DNA of 64,000 bases from Solidesulfovibrio alcoholivorans DSM 5433 (GTDB lineage Bacteria > Desulfobacterota > Desulfovibrionia > Desulfovibrionales > Desulfovibrionaceae). Shown here in pieces: positions 62,007 through 64,000 of the stretch (the first letter of the stretch is position 1; each line of letters starts with the position of its first letter). The stretch is from the NCBI RefSeq assembly GCF_000702665.1, contig NZ_JNJA01000003.1, positions 372,001 through 436,000 on the forward strand, written 5' to 3'. The translations under genes and the position numbers were made by a program. The notes under the pieces were generated by a model. The model saw only the letters and a list, made by a program, of their open reading frames with translations, had not been told where the DNA came from and did no database searches.

Positions 62007-62723
62007 ATGGCCACATTCGTTTGCGTACACGGCGCATTCCAGGGCGGCTGGGTGTTCAGGAACATGGCGGGAGCCCTTGCCACCCTGGGGCACACGGTCC
62101 ATGCGCCCACGTTCTCGGGCTGCGGACACCACTGCACGGTGCGCGTCAAGGAACTCGGACTTTCCGTGTATGTGGACGAACTGGCCGCCTATCTGGACCT
62201 GTTCGACCTGTGGGATGTCATCCTCGTGGCCCACAGCTATTCGGGCATCGTGTGCGCGGCGGCCATGCCGCGACTTGCGCCCCGCGTGGCGGCCACGGTC
62301 TACCTCGAGGGCATCATCCCGCGGCCCGGCCTGTCCTTCGCCGGGCTTGGCGGCGAGCCGTTTAAAGCCATGCTCGAGTCGCGCCGCCTGGACGGCGGGC
62401 TGGTCTCCCCCTGGCAGGCCGCCATGTTCGGCGTGGCCGGCGCGCCCGACGAGGACTGGTTCATGTCGCGCCTGACCCCCTTCCCCATGGCCGCCTTCAC
62501 CGATCCCGTGCCGGAAGGCGAACTGGTTTTTCCGGCGAAGAAGCACTACGTGCGCTGCCTGGAAAACCCCAACCCCATGCTCGTGGCCATGGCCGAACGC
62601 GCCAAGGGGCTCGGGTTTGCGATGCACGATCTCAAAAGCGGCCACTGCCCGCAGATCACCGTCCCGGTGGATGCGGCGCGGTTGCTCGCCGCCATTGCCG
62701 AAAACGGGTCGGGCGCAGCATGA
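62007..62723 (+). CDS. Alpha/beta hydrolase of the transport operon
   Basis: A 238-residue alpha/beta hydrolase of the plant hydroxynitrile-lyase/methylesterase-like type: FVCVHGAFQGGWVFRNMAGA, LGHTVHAPTFSGCGHH, VHS-type nucleophile elbow VAHSYSGIV (Ser), and His in KSGHCPQITVP. Substrate unknown. ATG 62007 follows GGGGAGG. It overlaps the ModC-like ATPase gene by 4 bases, so it belongs to the molybdate/tungstate transport operon, which is unusual. Confidence 0.85.
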   Translation: MATFVCVHGAFQGGWVFRNMAGALATLGHTVHAPTFSGCGHHCTVRVKELGLSVYVDELAAYLDLFDLWDVILVAHSYSGIVCAAAMPRLAPRVAATVYLEGIIPRPGLSFAGLGGEPFKAMLESRRLDGGLVSPWQAAMFGVAGAPDEDWFMSRLTPFPMAAFTDPVPEGELVFPAKKHYVRCLENPNPMLVAMAERAKGLGFAMHDLKSGHCPQITVPVDAARLLAAIAENGSGAA

Positions 62724-63520
62724 CCCTTGCGGTTCGCCTGAAAAAAAAACTCCCTCATTTCACCCTGGACGTGGAGTTTTCCTGTCCGGCCGGCAAGCTC
62801 CTGGCCGTGACCGGGCCGTCGGGCTCGGGCAAGACCACGGTGCTGCGCATGCTGGCGGGCCTGGACGACCCCGACACCGGCCGCATCGCCCTGGGCGACG
62901 AGGTCTGGCGCGACACCGCGTCCGGCGCGCGCGTATGCGCCAGGCGGCGCGGGGTAGGGCTCGTCTTCCAGGAATATTCGCTTTTCCCGCACATGACCCT
63001 TGCGCAAAACGTGGCCTACGCCACGGCGGATGCGGCCTTTGGCGCGCATCTCCTCGAACTCTTCGGCATCGCCCACCTGGCCGGCAGCCGGCCCGGGGCC
63101 ATGTCCGGCGGCGAGAGGCAGCGCGGGGCCTTGTGCCAGGCCCTGGCGCGAAGGCCCAAGGCGCTTTTGCTCGACGAGCCCTTTTCCGCCCTGGACGCCG
63201 CCACGCGCGCCTCCCTTCGCGGCGAGCTCCTCGCCGTGCGCGAGCGCTTCGCCATTCCCATCGTGCACGTGACCCACGACCTGGCCGAGGCAGCGCTTCT
63301 TGGCGACGCGGTCGTGACCATCAACCGGGGGAGGATCGACCGGGATTGGTTCGGCCGCCAGCTTGCGCTCTATCGCGAGGAGCGCGCGGCCCTGCTCGCC
63401 CGTTTCGATGATGCGCCGCCGGCCGTCCTGGCCGCGGCGACGGACGACGGCCGTCGCCCGGTGCTCCACTCCCCGAAACCCGCCCTCAAGGAGGAACGCC
63501 CATGCGACGCATCATCCTGA
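62720..63520 (+). CDS. ModC-like molybdate/tungstate ABC ATPase
   Basis: A 266-residue ATPase. Walker A GPSGSGKTT (about 32-40), Q-loop FQEYSLFPHMTLAQNVAY, signature MSGGERQRGALCQALARRP, Walker B LLLDEPFSALDA and switch VTHDLAEAAL. The start HFTLDVEFSCPAGKLLAVTG is ModC-like. It lacks the C-terminal Mop domain of classical ModC. It overlaps the next modA-like gene by 19 bases. Confidence 0.9.
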   Translation: MTLAVRLKKKLPHFTLDVEFSCPAGKLLAVTGPSGSGKTTVLRMLAGLDDPDTGRIALGDEVWRDTASGARVCARRRGVGLVFQEYSLFPHMTLAQNVAYATADAAFGAHLLELFGIAHLAGSRPGAMSGGERQRGALCQALARRPKALLLDEPFSALDAATRASLRGELLAVRERFAIPIVHVTHDLAEAALLGDAVVTINRGRIDRDWFGRQLALYREERAALLARFDDAPPAVLAAATDDGRRPVLHSPKPALKEERPCDASS

Positions 63521-64000
63521 CGCTCACTCTCGTGCTGTGCCTGACCGGTAGCGCCCTGGCCGAAAACCTGGTCGTGGCCGCCGGCGCGGGCTACAAAAAG
63601 CTCGTCACCGACCTGGCGACGGCCTTTGAAAAAGAAAGCGGCATCAAGCCCGAACTCTCCTTCGGCAACATGGGCCAAGTGACGACCCAGGCCAAGGCCG
63701 GCGGGGTCATCGACGTGATCGTCGGCGAAAAGGGCTTCCTCGAAGGCGCGGGCCTGTCCTGCAGCGGCGTCTCCCCCATCGGCAAGGGCATCCTGGTCGT
63801 GGCCTGGCCCAAAGGCAAAAAGCTCGCCGCCGCAACCGACGTGGCCAAGCCCGAGGTCAAACGCCTGGCCATGCCCGATCCGCAGAAAGCCATTTACGGC
63901 AAGGCCGCCAGCCAGTTCCTGGAGAAATCCGGTCTGGCCAAGCAGGTGGCGGACAAGCTCCTGGTCGTCGCCACCGTGCCGCAGGTCACCACCTACATCG
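63502..64000 (+). CDS. Second ModA-family binding protein (3' end outside window)
   Basis: The first 166 residues are visible. Signal peptide to about TGSALAEN; LVVAAGAGYKKLVTDLATAF, ELSFGNMGQVTTQAKAGGVI and IVGEKGFLEGAGL replace the canonical ASL/SAD oxyanion loops, so its ligand preference may differ from the ModA at 58018. ATG 63502 follows GGAGG. A permease gene is expected beyond the window. Confidence 0.88.
   Translation, partial: MRRIILTLTLVLCLTGSALAENLVVAAGAGYKKLVTDLATAFEKESGIKPELSFGNMGQVTTQAKAGGVIDVIVGEKGFLEGAGLSCSGVSPIGKGILVVAWPKGKKLAAATDVAKPEVKRLAMPDPQKAIYGKAASQFLEKSGLAKQVADKLLVVATVPQVTTYI

Overview
The window looks like a chromosomal segment of a GC-rich, Gram-negative sulfate-reducing bacterium of the Desulfovibrionaceae (Desulfovibrio or Solidesulfovibrio type). 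This is inferred from the very high GC content, a tungsten aldehyde:ferredoxin oxidoreductase with its own ferredoxin, an integrase-like regulator with two molybdate-binding domains (the TunR family known from Desulfovibrio), fused IspDF, and outer-membrane (Mla, lipoprotein) genes. No phage, IS element or CRISPR array was seen. Genes are mostly short operons with frequent ATGA or GTGA overlaps.

Layout: 1-9 kb holds a Sel1-repeat exported protein, an AI-2E family exporter, a DUF2905 protein, an aminotransferase, a polar amino-acid ABC transporter (binding protein, permease, ATPase), two glycosyltransferases and threonylcarbamoyl-AMP synthase. 9-18 kb holds a NUDIX hydrolase, glycogen synthesis genes glgA and glgB, pdxA, a kinase-like protein with a universal stress protein, a polytopic glycosyltransferase and tRNA-Ala(CGC). 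18-25 kb holds ferredoxin plus tungsten aldehyde oxidoreductase, a proton P-type ATPase and pgi. 25-30.7 kb holds a MoxR/VWA operon under a Fur-type promoter, a hicAB-like toxin-antitoxin pair, ispDF and the RNase P RNA.

30.7-43 kb holds envelope functions: a DUF547 protein, a fused GT-C/GT2 glycosyltransferase, a rhodanese lipoprotein, a DsbA-like protein, a histidine kinase with a cysteine-rich tail, an NlpC/P60 hydrolase, a ferredoxin-nitroreductase, an L,D-transpeptidase, an HPt protein, a SPOR lipoprotein, a DMT exporter and an AraC regulator. 42.7-49.5 kb holds an Mla lipid-transport cluster (E, D, C, A, without an ATPase gene) divergent from a TetR-regulated ABC efflux operon. 49.5-58 kb holds a HerA-like ATPase, a polysaccharide deacetylase, a 69-residue molybdate-binding Mop protein, a D,D-carboxypeptidase with a candidate sigma-54 promoter, an M32 carboxypeptidase and a cupin. 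58-64 kb is a molybdate/tungstate region: modA, a TrpB2-type tryptophan synthase beta chain, the TunR-like regulator and, divergent from it, alpha/beta hydrolase - ModC-like ATPase - second ModA (cut by the window edge).

Two themes stand out. First, tungsten/molybdenum biology recurs (aldehyde oxidoreductase, Mop, TunR-like regulator, two ModA paralogues), and a GCGTGACA-type box is shared by the mop and tunR upstream regions. Second, at least seven copies of one imperfect palindromic element (arms GAAGATGCCTCCGG plus a CCAGGAGGG-type stem-loop) sit between genes. Some copies overlap stop codons and one supplies a Shine-Dalgarno sequence; I do not recognise this as a named family.
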